From: SMBSF63 sp034003545
Lineage (GTDB): Bacteria > Chloroflexota > Anaerolineae > Anaerolineales > Anaerolineaceae
NCBI GenBank assembly: GCA_964447155.1
Contig: CAYURM010000001.1
Span: 310,001 to 374,000, forward strand
Direction of reading: 5' to 3'
DNA length: 64,000 nucleotides
Shown one piece after another: positions 50,008-58,616 of the stretch. The notes under the pieces are model-generated. The model saw only the letters and a list, made by a program, of their open reading frames with translations, searched no databases and was not told the origin of the DNA. The translations under genes were made by a program, and so were the position numbers. Numbering within the stretch: position 1 is the stretch's first letter; every line of letters begins with the position of its first letter.

Positions 50008-51186
50008 ATGCGCATACTGATGGTACACAATACCTATCAACAAAGGGGAGGGGAAGATGTATCAACAGAGCAGGATATTGAATTATTGCGGAGCCATGGG
50101 CATCAAGTACACACATATTTTCGAAACAATGATGAAATAAAAAATTACGCTGCTCTGCAAAAAGCATACCTGTTTTTTCGCCCCACCTGGTCATGGCAAT
50201 CTTACCGGCAAACCATCAAAATTTTAAAAGAATTCAAACCAGAAATTGTGCATGTGCAGAATTTCTTTCCTTTAATTTCGCCGTCTGTTTTTTATGCCTG
50301 CAAGCGGATGAAAATACCCGTCGTGTTCAACTTACGAAATTATCGTCTGGGATGTGCAAATAGCTATTTCTACCGCGAAAATTCCGTTTGCGAAGAATGT
50401 ATCCACCGATCTCCACTGTGTGGAATCTATTACAAGTGTTATCACAAATCTGCTATTCAAACAGCAGCAGTCACATTGATGCAAATTGTCCATCGTTACT
50501 TTAAGACATGGGAAAAGAAAATAGACGTCATTTCACCGGTATCTGACTTTGCTGCCAGCAAAATGGTGTACGCTGGATTAAAGCCGAATAATATCATCGT
50601 GCGCAAAAATTACCTGAAAGCCGATCCTGGCGAAGGCAGCGGCCGACGAAGCGGTGCTGTTTTTGTCGGCCGGCTCAGTCCTGAAAAAGGCTTGAGTACC
50701 CTGATGAATGCCTGGGAAAAACTGCCAGACGTCCCTCTGAAGATCATTGGCACTGGCCCTGAGGAAGCAAATATCAAAGAAAAAAGTGCCAAATTGCAGT
50801 CGCGGGTGACCTTGAGCGGCCAATTACCGCACAGCGAAATGCTGGCAGAAGTAAAGGAATCTCAATTCCTGGTCATGCCCTCTGTATGGTACGAGACCTT
50901 CGGACGGACAATCGTCGAAGCGTATGCAACCGGCACCCCAGTCATCGCCAGCCGACTTGGTGCCATTGCAGAACTGGTAGAAGACGGACAGACCGGACTG
51001 CTGTTTACCGCTGGCGATTCAGATGATCTTGCAGAAAAGGTGACCTGGGCAATCCACCACCCTGAAGATATGGCCCGGATGGGCAAACATGCCCGGCAAG
51101 TTTTTCTGGACAAGTATGAAGCTGGCTCGGCTTATCAGCAGTTGATGGCAGTTTATCAAGCAGCTCGAACAAGAACAAAAAACTGA
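50008..51186 (+). CDS. Glycosyltransferase family 4
   Basis: 392 aa GT-B fold. The N-terminal Rossmann half begins MRILMVHNTYQQRGGEDVST and contains a Cys-rich insert (CANSYFYRENSVCEECIHRS) found in a subset of such enzymes. The C-terminal half has the GT4 donor site: FVGRLSPEKGLSTLMNAWEK, then SVWYETFGRTIVEAYATGTP with the E-x7-E glutamate pair. It transfers a sugar from an activated nucleotide donor to a lipid- or glycan-linked acceptor in the cytoplasm. It opens an AT-rich polysaccharide island. Confidence 0.88.
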   Translation: MRILMVHNTYQQRGGEDVSTEQDIELLRSHGHQVHTYFRNNDEIKNYAALQKAYLFFRPTWSWQSYRQTIKILKEFKPEIVHVQNFFPLISPSVFYACKRMKIPVVFNLRNYRLGCANSYFYRENSVCEECIHRSPLCGIYYKCYHKSAIQTAAVTLMQIVHRYFKTWEKKIDVISPVSDFAASKMVYAGLKPNNIIVRKNYLKADPGEGSGRRSGAVFVGRLSPEKGLSTLMNAWEKLPDVPLKIIGTGPEEANIKEKSAKLQSRVTLSGQLPHSEMLAEVKESQFLVMPSVWYETFGRTIVEAYATGTPVIASRLGAIAELVEDGQTGLLFTAGDSDDLAEKVTWAIHHPEDMARMGKHARQVFLDKYEAGSAYQQLMAVYQAARTRTKN

Positions 51187-51270
51187 CAAAGAACTGAGTA
51201 TGTTTATCTCACCAACTGCGTGACACCATAATCTTTGAATGTTTATTGCTGAGAATTTCTCTAGTAAAGT

Positions 51271-51468
51271 ATGGAGATTACATTACCTAGCCTTGGATTA
51301 AGTGTTAACATTTGGCTAGATGAAAACTTAGACAAAATCGAAGCGTCAGATTACATTTCAAGTATTCATTTCTCCAAATCACGGCTTGCAAACGAAATCG
51401 CAGAAAATGAATTTTTTGACAGACTTGCGAACTGGAATGGTTATGGCAATATTGTGTTAAAGTTATAA
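51271..51468 (+). CDS. Small ORF, doubtful
   Basis: 65 aa in an AT-rich stretch between the glycosyltransferase and the sugar methyltransferase. No ribosome binding site is seen and no family recognised. It reads as an intact small alpha/beta protein with no low-complexity sequence, but could be a fragment of a larger gene. The following TAACGCTCGGCCC...GCCTAACGAAGG sequence is of the sort often found after small orphan genes. Confidence 0.3.
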   Translation: MEITLPSLGLSVNIWLDENLDKIEASDYISSIHFSKSRLANEIAENEFFDRLANWNGYGNIVLKL

Positions 51469-51570
51469 CGCTCGGCCCATAAAACGCTGCCTAACGAAGG
51501 GTGCACTGAACACTGGAGATTCTGGTGTCCATTGATGTTTTTACTTATCACTAACATTTTGAGGGATACG

Positions 51571-52698
51571 ATGAACTTATTGCAGAAGATATACTACGCA
51601 ATTGATGCTCAGAAAAAATTCAATTCATTGACCAATATATCATTGAATGATTTATCCAGCGGATTGCAGGATCAGACTGACACTTCTATAAATGATGAAT
51701 ATAAAATATCTGTTGCTAATAGAATCATTCAATCCTATCAAAAAGCAAAACATGAGCAGTTATCTGTTTTGTCTGTATATCGGCCAGGTCATAAATGGGC
51801 TCCTCAAATAGCTGAAAAAAGAAAACTATACATTGAGGCATTAAATCATGGAGATGTTGAGCGCTTGCTTGATTTGTTAAACAATTTCTATCGCAATAGC
51901 GGTGTAATCTCGATTATAAAATATGATCTTTATCATCGTTTAACGAATAAACCTCTCCAGGCAAATTTTGTACAGAAAAAATTCCTGCATAACATGATTA
52001 AAGATATAGAAATTTGGAGAGATCAGTTTCCTGATCATTCCAGTAGCGAATTAGAGGTTCTACCTATCGGCAATCCTTACGGATACTTTTTTGAAAATAC
52101 ATTGGTTACTGCCGCATCTTGTCCAGCTCATTATTATATGCACAAGTCTCACCAACTAGTAAGCCAAATGGATCATCCCATAGTTTGCGAGATTGGTGGA
52201 GGAATCGGACAATTTGCATATTTCTTTGCCAGGAAAGTCAGCAATCTAACATATATTGGATTTGATTTACCTGAAGTCCTTGTAATAGCCCAGTTTTTTC
52301 TTATGAATGCCTTTCCAGATAAAAAGTTCCTGTTATTTGGTGAGGATACATTAATACATCAGGACAAAAATCTCCGGGAATTTGACTTTATTCTGTTGCC
52401 TAATTTTTCATTACGTGAACTTCCATCCAACTCTGCAGATCTCTTCGTGAATTTTCACAGCTTATCTGAAATGGATTATGCAACCGTTCAAGAATATATT
52501 GCTCAAATTATGCGAATCACTAAAGGCTATTTTTATCATGAGAATAGCGAAGTCACACAAGAAATTGGTTACGGGAATAAGGAAGTGCCTGCCAATCAGT
52601 TTCCAATTGACTTGCAACTTTTTAAATTAATTTATCGTACAAAGGCGATTTGGAGAGAAAAACGATATTGGGAATACCTCTATCAGCGGATAAAATAA
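51571..52698 (+). CDS. Putative sugar O-methyltransferase
   Basis: 375 aa from ATG 51571 (MNLLQKIYYAI), with GAGGGAT upstream; an earlier in-frame ATG at 51532 lacks one. The C-terminal half is a class I methyltransferase with motif I VCEIGGGIGQFAYFFAR, then LTYIGFDLPEV and NFHSLSEMDYATVQEYI, which match the 'putative sugar O-methyltransferase' group found in polysaccharide clusters. It would use S-adenosylmethionine to cap or decorate a surface-glycan sugar. AT-rich like its neighbours, consistent with a transferred island. Confidence 0.75.
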   Translation: MNLLQKIYYAIDAQKKFNSLTNISLNDLSSGLQDQTDTSINDEYKISVANRIIQSYQKAKHEQLSVLSVYRPGHKWAPQIAEKRKLYIEALNHGDVERLLDLLNNFYRNSGVISIIKYDLYHRLTNKPLQANFVQKKFLHNMIKDIEIWRDQFPDHSSSELEVLPIGNPYGYFFENTLVTAASCPAHYYMHKSHQLVSQMDHPIVCEIGGGIGQFAYFFARKVSNLTYIGFDLPEVLVIAQFFLMNAFPDKKFLLFGEDTLIHQDKNLREFDFILLPNFSLRELPSNSADLFVNFHSLSEMDYATVQEYIAQIMRITKGYFYHENSEVTQEIGYGNKEVPANQFPIDLQLFKLIYRTKAIWREKRYWEYLYQRIK

Positions 52699-52717
52699 AA
52701 TCATTGCGGGATTCTAA

Positions 52718-53043
52718 CCCATATTCCGCACCCCTGAGTGACGAAAATGGGAATTATCGGATAAGCTTGGGGCATGAGCGAAGAACAACGATATGAAACC
52801 CAACGAATGGATCAACACGGGATTGTGGCAGGGATATGCCATGAATTCGACTTGGATAAAGAAATCGATCAGATGGAAAGTGGGAGGATACTCGCATGGC
52901 TAGAAGTGCTCAGCTGAAACAGCAGCGACAAGAGCACTTTTATGGCGAGCATAAAGGCCTATAGCAACCAGTTATTGGAAGAAGAACAGGGACACCAATT
53001 CAAAAATATTATCTGGAAAACCCTTAAGGGTGCGGAATGTGGG
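52718..53043. mobile_element. Internally deleted IS (IS1634-like) with terminal inverted repeats
   Basis: Ends CCCATATTCCGCACCC (52718-52733) and GGGTGCGGAATGTGGG (53028-53043) are inverted repeats matching at 15 of 16 bases. Inside, a short frame (52774-52917) encodes an IS1634/DUF4277-like transposase N-terminus, and another frame near 52940 encodes a possible C-terminal piece that runs out through the right end. At 326 bp, most of a normal ~1.7-kb element is missing, so it cannot move on its own. Confidence 0.7.
52774..52917 (+). pseudogene. Transposase N-terminal remnant, DUF4277/IS1634 type
   Basis: 47 codons (MSEEQRYETQRMDQHGIVAG, then ICHEFDLDKEIDQ) resemble the conserved start of IS1634-group transposases, in which an R-x-D-H-x-G-I-V-A-G segment is followed by an I-D helix. 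The frame then ends at TGA. The catalytic DDE domain is absent. It lies within the inverted repeats above. Confidence 0.65.
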
Positions 53044-53105
53044 AATGAAGTAAAGACTTATGAATAACAGTTTGAAAAAAGGATTTCACAAAACGGCGAC
53101 CTGCT

Positions 53106-53204
53106 GAACTTGTGAAGAAACATCAGGAGGGTCCATTTCTTTGTATCAATTGTCATCAAAAAGGATTGCAGGGGGCCAAACCACATGACTTTAAGCAATC
53201 CTGA
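53106..53204 (+). pseudogene. Open fragment with a CxxCH motif
   Basis: 33 codons end in TGA and contain C-I-N-C-H, the heme c attachment pattern. No start codon or ribosome binding site is evident, and the fragment is bordered by IS debris. It may be the tail of a decayed cytochrome or zinc-binding protein, or chance. Confidence 0.2.
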
Positions 53205-53206
53205 GT

Positions 53207-54661
53207 TTATTCTCTTTCTACGGATACCAAACCGATTTTCGACCTTAAAAATTTCCCGGTGGAATTAATCCTTTGCCAATTAGAAACAAAAAAGACTACC
53301 AGACCCGTTAAGTTAAACCACAATGAATATTCTGAAAAGATACCTACCGAAAAAATACCAATCGAAAACAAGGTTTCTGTGGAAAGTAATTCCCCGTATT
53401 CTCGTCCCCTGTTTTCCTTGATTTCCAATATATTAAGCCCCAGTCGGATGTTGAAATAAGTGTACAAAAACGCACCCGCAAGAACTGCAAAAGAAATGAA
53501 CAGATAATCGAATTTTAATAGAGAAACAAGCAGGCTAATTATGGTAACAACCACAATAGCTAAAATGCCGATTTGGGCTACATCTTTCTGGCGTTCACGT
53601 GAGACAGCCAAAGCATTGTAACCAAAAGAAACAGCCAGAATACCCTGTGCCAGAAGCAAAACGGTGATAGTCGGCACAGCTTGGCGATATTGTTGCAAAT
53701 AAATCACAAACAACGGCAACAATAGAATGCAGAAAAATATTGTCAGAAATACGGCTGTTGAAAATAATTGGTTGATCTGGTTAATACTTTTTCGGGCTGC
53801 TTGGATACTGACTCCTGTCCGTAGTCGTGAAAGGACTTCGGGATATATCGCCCAAGCAATTGAGCGGAAACCCAGCAAAGCAGCCATAGCGATTGAGTTT
53901 GCCAGGGTATAATGCCCAACCTCCTCCAACGAATAATAAAAGCTAAGGATTGTGCGCGGGCTGACCATGATTAAATAAAAACTTAGATTGTAGATAAAGA
54001 GGGGAAAAGATATCCTGGCCAAAGCCATAAAAACCTCTTTGCTAGCTTTTAGTGAAAATTTGTAAGGAAAACGAACTAAAAAGATAGCGATACCCAACAG
54101 ATTGGAAATGATCATCCCCCACAATTGAGCGAGTATCACCTTTTCTGTTCTGACCAGCAGGGCAATAATGAGCAAGATCGCTGCAGTAATAATTTCAACA
54201 ATAGCTATTTTGAAAAGAGCCCTTTTAACACGGAGAATATTCGTCAATACTTGCAGGATATTAGCAGAAATCGTAACCACAAGAATCAATTTAAGATATT
54301 GATTAAATTCGAATTTTGGAAATAATTCCACACCAGACCAGTTTATCATTATGCCTGCGGAAAGGGTCAATAAACTGACCAGAAAAATACTGAGCACAGA
54401 AGCAGAAGTATATTTGTTTTGTATCTCTTCCTTTTCCTCATCTGCTGTGGATAAAAGCACAGTGATTCCGTTCTCAATTCCAAAAGTGGTATAAGAAAGA
54501 TACTGCAACACCAACGTTACAAATCCCCAGACGCCTAAGTAATAAGGCCCCAGATGTTTCGCTATGATAATAGCTCGCACCATCTGCAGGCCATAACGAA
54601 GATAACGCACCAATGAAAATAACATCAGAGGATGTATGGCTGGTTTTCTAATTCGTCTCAT
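53207..54661 (-). CDS. Polysaccharide flippase (Wzx/MATE-like)
   Basis: 484 aa, about 12-14 membrane helices. The first helix pair RYLRYGLQMVRAIIIAKHLG and GIENGITVLLSTADEE, and the GHYTLANSIAMAALLGFRSI segment, match O-antigen/teichoic-acid exporters of the polysaccharide-biosynthesis family. It would move a lipid-linked repeat unit across the membrane. Its start overlaps the end of the upstream gene by 14 bases, so the two are coupled. Confidence 0.85.
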   Translation of the reverse strand: MRRIRKPAIHPLMLFSLVRYLRYGLQMVRAIIIAKHLGPYYLGVWGFVTLVLQYLSYTTFGIENGITVLLSTADEEKEEIQNKYTSASVLSIFLVSLLTLSAGIMINWSGVELFPKFEFNQYLKLILVVTISANILQVLTNILRVKRALFKIAIVEIITAAILLIIALLVRTEKVILAQLWGMIISNLLGIAIFLVRFPYKFSLKASKEVFMALARISFPLFIYNLSFYLIMVSPRTILSFYYSLEEVGHYTLANSIAMAALLGFRSIAWAIYPEVLSRLRTGVSIQAARKSINQINQLFSTAVFLTIFFCILLLPLFVIYLQQYRQAVPTITVLLLAQGILAVSFGYNALAVSRERQKDVAQIGILAIVVVTIISLLVSLLKFDYLFISFAVLAGAFLYTYFNIRLGLNILEIKENRGREYGELLSTETLFSIGIFSVGIFSEYSLWFNLTGLVVFFVSNWQRINSTGKFLRSKIGLVSVERE

Positions 54662-56024
54662 TTTGGGAATAGGCCTCTATATTTGCATTGTCCAGAAGAT
54701 ACCAGTTTGCATCGTTAATTCTTTTTGAGATAAAAAGGTCCTCATACAAAGATCTTGCAAGTTTGCTTGAAAGCCCGTCAAAGTGGCTGCCAATCGTGTC
54801 GATATAATATTTTGCCCGTCCCCTCACATTCTCTTTTGATTCAGTGAGCTCGAGAATTTTCTGGATGAGGCAATCAGGGTCGAAGAAAAATTCACAAAGT
54901 CCCTGAGAGACAAAACTATAACTACCTCTATTTCCTTTTTCAGAAAAATCATAAAAAAGTGGGACAACATTCAATAAGGCAGCTTCTAGATGTATATTTG
55001 AATTTCCCGCAATTACACAATCGACTTTCCTCAGAAATTCAAAAGATTCTTCTCCATTGGGGTCTGAATAAATTAATCCGCGCTGGCTGCAAATAGCTTG
55101 CCATACATGTTTTTTCTTTTCACTTGGATGTGGTCTAAAGTAGATTTTGAGCCCTGAAAATTCTTTCTGGATTCTTGTTAATATCTCTTCAGTTTTTTCT
55201 ACAGGGTCTTGTAAGTTGGTGCAAATCCCAATCGATCCAACCTTTTCATTTTGATTTGTAAAACTGCGATACTTATCAAATTTTGGAGCACCTATCAAAA
55301 AGACTTTTGTTCTAGAAGGGGCGATTTCTGAATAAGTTTTTAAAGCATCCTGGCCTTCTAAAAAAGCATAATCGTAAGTGAGGGGAGGAAATTCATCTGT
55401 CACGGAAGCGTGCTGGAAATAAATGACCGGTATACCCTCATCTTGGGCTGCTTTCAACATTACCCGATTTTCAACCACATGATCATTGGACATGCTCAGA
55501 GTTACCGGTTTTTTACCTCTAAGCCATTTCCTGGCTGCGATATAAAATCCATAAGTGAACCAATAGCGATCGAAATTATAATAAAAGGACTTTTTTTGAA
55601 TCCCCTTTGATTTAATAAAATGATAAAAAATAAAAAAAAGGAAAGGTATCGAATATAAATAGCCCTTAAATTTTGTTTTTTGAAAAGAATAATCGCCATT
55701 TTCCCCGATTAAAAAAGAATTTTTCAGACAATCAACAACCGGTTTCAGACTATCTTTTTGATTTTGTGATTCCGCGAAAAATATAAAAGCGTTTTGAGGA
55801 ATATGCTGTTCATCTTTCCATGCCTGGAAATTAAGTTGATCTAACATGTGCTTAACAAATACAGCGATTCGTATCAGCAACCCTTTTTGAGGAAGCACTC
55901 TTCCTGGGGGAGCTAAAAACCGAATGAAAATTCTCGAGGAAAAGACATAGTTCAAATTAAAAATATCCAGTTGTAGAGCAGCTGCAAGAATAGTATGCTG
56001 GTCTTTACTTTTAAGATTCTGCAT
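54648..56024 (-). CDS. GT-B-like transferase for surface polysaccharide
   Basis: 458 aa. The C-terminal half has VIYFQHASVTDEFPP, VFLIGAPKFDKY, IYFRPHPSEKKKHV and IAGNSNIHLEAALLNVVPLF. This order resembles the CDP-glycerol glycerophosphotransferase and polysialyltransferase-type GT-B folds, with H in the FRPHPSE and a conserved S/N-H-E acceptor-site loop. The N-terminal half is less defined and includes a hydrophobic stretch (~125-140). It overlaps the flippase gene by 14 bases. The donor may be a nucleotide sugar or CDP-polyol. Confidence 0.55.
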   Translation of the reverse strand: MQNLKSKDQHTILAAALQLDIFNLNYVFSSRIFIRFLAPPGRVLPQKGLLIRIAVFVKHMLDQLNFQAWKDEQHIPQNAFIFFAESQNQKDSLKPVVDCLKNSFLIGENGDYSFQKTKFKGYLYSIPFLFFIFYHFIKSKGIQKKSFYYNFDRYWFTYGFYIAARKWLRGKKPVTLSMSNDHVVENRVMLKAAQDEGIPVIYFQHASVTDEFPPLTYDYAFLEGQDALKTYSEIAPSRTKVFLIGAPKFDKYRSFTNQNEKVGSIGICTNLQDPVEKTEEILTRIQKEFSGLKIYFRPHPSEKKKHVWQAICSQRGLIYSDPNGEESFEFLRKVDCVIAGNSNIHLEAALLNVVPLFYDFSEKGNRGSYSFVSQGLCEFFFDPDCLIQKILELTESKENVRGRAKYYIDTIGSHFDGLSSKLARSLYEDLFISKRINDANWYLLDNANIEAYSQNETN

Positions 56025-56298
56025 TCCATTCCTCTTCTACTAAATTTCTCATCAATCAGGCTGAAGAGCAAACACGTTATAATTATTATTTCATTATAAA
56101 AATCCGTTCCTCACTTGAATCCAAGTCATAAAAAAATCCAGGTATTGAAAAAATGAGTGTCTTTCTTCTGCTCCATTTCTGGAGAAAAAACATCCCCATA
56201 ATCAAGATTTCGAAAATATAGGTAAGGGGAAGATATTTTTCAGATAAACGTTGTGATTATAACATGACCATGATTTTCCCCCATCCGCTACATCAAAA
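56025..56298. other. Gene-free AT-rich stretch
   Basis: It contains the upstream region of the minus-strand transferase gene. I see no coding frame, repeat or clear regulatory motif. Confidence 0.6.
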
Positions 56299-56328
56299 AA
56301 ACCGCAGCCCTTCACAGGGCTGCGGTTT
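56299..56328 (-). terminator. Terminator of the pdhABC operon
   Basis: A 12-bp stem AAACCGCAGCCC / GGGCTGCGGTTT (56299-56310 with 56317-56328); on the minus strand it runs into seven T residues. Confidence 0.9.
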
Positions 56329-56346
56329 ATATCTTTACAAAAGTCT

Positions 56347-57645
56347 TTACACAACCAACCGCAGCGGCTCTTCAATATAATCTGCCAGAGCCTGCATGAA
56401 TTGGGCAGCCTCCACTCCGTCTGAAATGCGATGATCTACGGAAATGACCATCTTCATCCGGGTGCCCACTGCCAGCTCGCCGTCTTTCACCACCGGCTGC
56501 TGCCGGGCTGTGCCAACGGCCAGAATAGCCGCTTCCGGTGGGTTGATGATCGCGGAAAATTCGCTCACCTCAAACATGCCCAGATTGCTGATCGAGAAGG
56601 TCGAGCCTTCAATATCATCTGGCCGCACCTTGCCGTCTCTGGTGCGCTCCACCATCGTCTTCAGTTCGCTGGAGATCAGGCGCAGCGGCTTGCGGTCCGT
56701 ATCCCTGCTGACCACGGTTAGCAGGCCGCCTTCCACTGCCACAGCCACGCCGATGTTGACCTGACCATGCTGAATGACCTTATCCTCATCCAGGGAAGCA
56801 TTCAGATTCGGGAATTGCCGCAAAGCAAGCGCCGTCGCTTTGACCACAAAGTCGTTTACCGACAGCTTCTGTTCAGCAGGCAAAAGTGCATTCAATTCCT
56901 TGCGCACGGACAGCAGTTTTTCCACGTCATATTCATGGGCCACATAAAAATGCGGCACCTGCTGTTTGGACTCTGCCATCCGCCGACCAATCGCACCGCG
57001 CAGTTTGGTCAACGGCACTTCCTTGTCCGCTGGCGGCTCGCCGCCGCCCCAGTCTGGCAAGGGCATCTTCACTGCGGATGCTGCCGGCTTTTTCTGCTTC
57101 CTGGGCGCATCAACTTCTTCACCGCCCTCTTCCTCATCTTTGCGGCGTTCAATCGCCGCACGTACATCCTTCTTGACCACCCGGCCTCTTGGACCGCTGC
57201 CAGCTACTTCGCGCAAATCCAGCCCAAAATCCCGGGCCATGCGTTTTGCCAGTGGGGAAGCGCGCAACAGTTCATCGTCTTCTGCTTGTTGTTGCGCTTG
57301 TTTTTCAGCCGGAACCACCTTGATTTCTTCCTGCGGCACACCTTTTTTGGCTGCCTCTCTGGCCGATTCTTCAAGTTCATCTACCGGCAGTTCACACACT
57401 TCTTCGCCGGGTTTCAAAATAATGGCAATCGGCTTGCCGACCGGCAGCGTGGTACCTTCGTCCACCAGCAAACGGCAAATCGTTCCCGCATAGCCGGATT
57501 CCACTTCTACCGTGGCCTTGTCGGTCTCAATCTCAGCGACGATTTCTCCCCGCTCAACCGGTTCCCCTTCCTTTTTCAGCCAGTGCACCAGCGTGCCTTC
57601 GGCCATATCAAATCCCAGTTTGGGCATCTTAATTACATCAGACAT
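56347..57645 (-). CDS. pdhC: Dihydrolipoamide acyltransferase (E2) of a 2-oxoacid dehydrogenase
   Basis: 432 aa. One lipoyl domain (~1-80) with lipoylation at K43 (ETDKATVE), a linker, a peripheral-subunit-binding domain (~128-163, RASPLAKRMARDFGLDL), a second charged linker and the acyltransferase domain (~205-432) with catalytic H405 in SVDHRISDG. It takes the acyl group from E1 and passes it to CoA. The start shares one base with the stop of the E1 beta gene (TAATG). Pyruvate is the likely substrate, but branched-chain or acetoin substrates are possible. Confidence 0.93.
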   Translation of the reverse strand: MSDVIKMPKLGFDMAEGTLVHWLKKEGEPVERGEIVAEIETDKATVEVESGYAGTICRLLVDEGTTLPVGKPIAIILKPGEEVCELPVDELEESAREAAKKGVPQEEIKVVPAEKQAQQQAEDDELLRASPLAKRMARDFGLDLREVAGSGPRGRVVKKDVRAAIERRKDEEEGGEEVDAPRKQKKPAASAVKMPLPDWGGGEPPADKEVPLTKLRGAIGRRMAESKQQVPHFYVAHEYDVEKLLSVRKELNALLPAEQKLSVNDFVVKATALALRQFPNLNASLDEDKVIQHGQVNIGVAVAVEGGLLTVVSRDTDRKPLRLISSELKTMVERTRDGKVRPDDIEGSTFSISNLGMFEVSEFSAIINPPEAAILAVGTARQQPVVKDGELAVGTRMKMVISVDHRISDGVEAAQFMQALADYIEEPLRLVV

Positions 57646-58616
57646 TACAGCACCTCCTTCACCGCTTTGATCACATCTTCTACCTGAGGCAGCGCCGACT
57701 GTTCCAGCGTGCGGTTATAGGGCAAAGGCACTTCTGTTTGTGCCACCCGCTGAATGGGCGCATCCACGTAATCAAAGGCTTCCTGATAAATTCGTGCGGA
57801 CACTTCTGCCCCCACACCATACGAGCGCCAGCCTTCTTCCACAATGACAGCCCGGTTGGTTTTTTTGAACGATTCGAGCACCGGTCCCATATCCAGCGGA
57901 CGCAGTGAGCGCAGGTCCACAATTTCAGCTTCAATCCCTTCTTTCGCCAGCTTTTCCGCTGCCTTCAGGGACACTTGCAGCATCTTGGAATAGGTAACGA
58001 TGGTCACATCACTGCCGGGACGCTGGATCTTGGACTTGCCGATTTCCTCTACATAATCCCCCTCAGGTACTTCTCCGCGCACCTGATACAGCGTGGCCTG
58101 TTCAATGAACAGCACCGGGTCATTGCTGCGAATGGCTGCTTTAAGCAGTCCTTTCGCATCTGCCGGCGTGCCTGGGGCCACCACGTGCAGCCCAGGGAAA
58201 TGGGCAAAAATCACGTCCGGCGTATGGGAATGGGTGGCTCCCAACTGCCGTCCGCCGCCGCTGGAGGTGCGGATCACCAGGGGCACTTCCATCTGCCCGC
58301 CGAACATGTACCGCATCTTGGCCGCTTCGTTGACGATATGGTCCATTGCTACAAAAGCAAAATTGATTGTCATCAATTCGGACACCGGACGCAAACCAGC
58401 CATGGCCGCCCCAACCCCGGCGCCAACAATGGCGGCTTCCGAGATGGGCGTATCACGCACCCGTTCCGGGCCAAAATGATCCAAAAATCCCTTGGTCACA
58501 GCGTAAGTTCCGCCCCATACGCCGACTTCTTCACCCATTACAAATACTTTGGGATCCCGTTCCATTTCTTCCCACAGCGCTTCTGAAATCGCCTGTCGCA
58601 TTGTCATCACCGTCAT
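57645..58616 (-). CDS. pdhB: 2-oxoacid dehydrogenase E1 component, beta subunit
   Basis: 323 aa, normal length. MTMRQAISEALWEEMERDP and the pyrimidine-binding region VFVMGEEVGVWGG open the protein, followed by the conserved RVRDTPISEAAIVGAGVGAA and the late IVEEGWRSYGVGAEVSA. With E1 alpha it decarboxylates the oxoacid on thiamine diphosphate. It overlaps the E1 alpha gene by four bases (ATGA) and the E2 gene by one. Confidence 0.94.
   Translation of the reverse strand: MTVMTMRQAISEALWEEMERDPKVFVMGEEVGVWGGTYAVTKGFLDHFGPERVRDTPISEAAIVGAGVGAAMAGLRPVSELMTINFAFVAMDHIVNEAAKMRYMFGGQMEVPLVIRTSSGGGRQLGATHSHTPDVIFAHFPGLHVVAPGTPADAKGLLKAAIRSNDPVLFIEQATLYQVRGEVPEGDYVEEIGKSKIQRPGSDVTIVTYSKMLQVSLKAAEKLAKEGIEAEIVDLRSLRPLDMGPVLESFKKTNRAVIVEEGWRSYGVGAEVSARIYQEAFDYVDAPIQRVAQTEVPLPYNRTLEQSALPQVEDVIKAVKEVL

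Noticed and set aside
51489..51495. GCCTAAC as an integron attC site
   Set aside because: The matching GTTRRRY partner and the folded-site boxes are missing, and no integrase is present.
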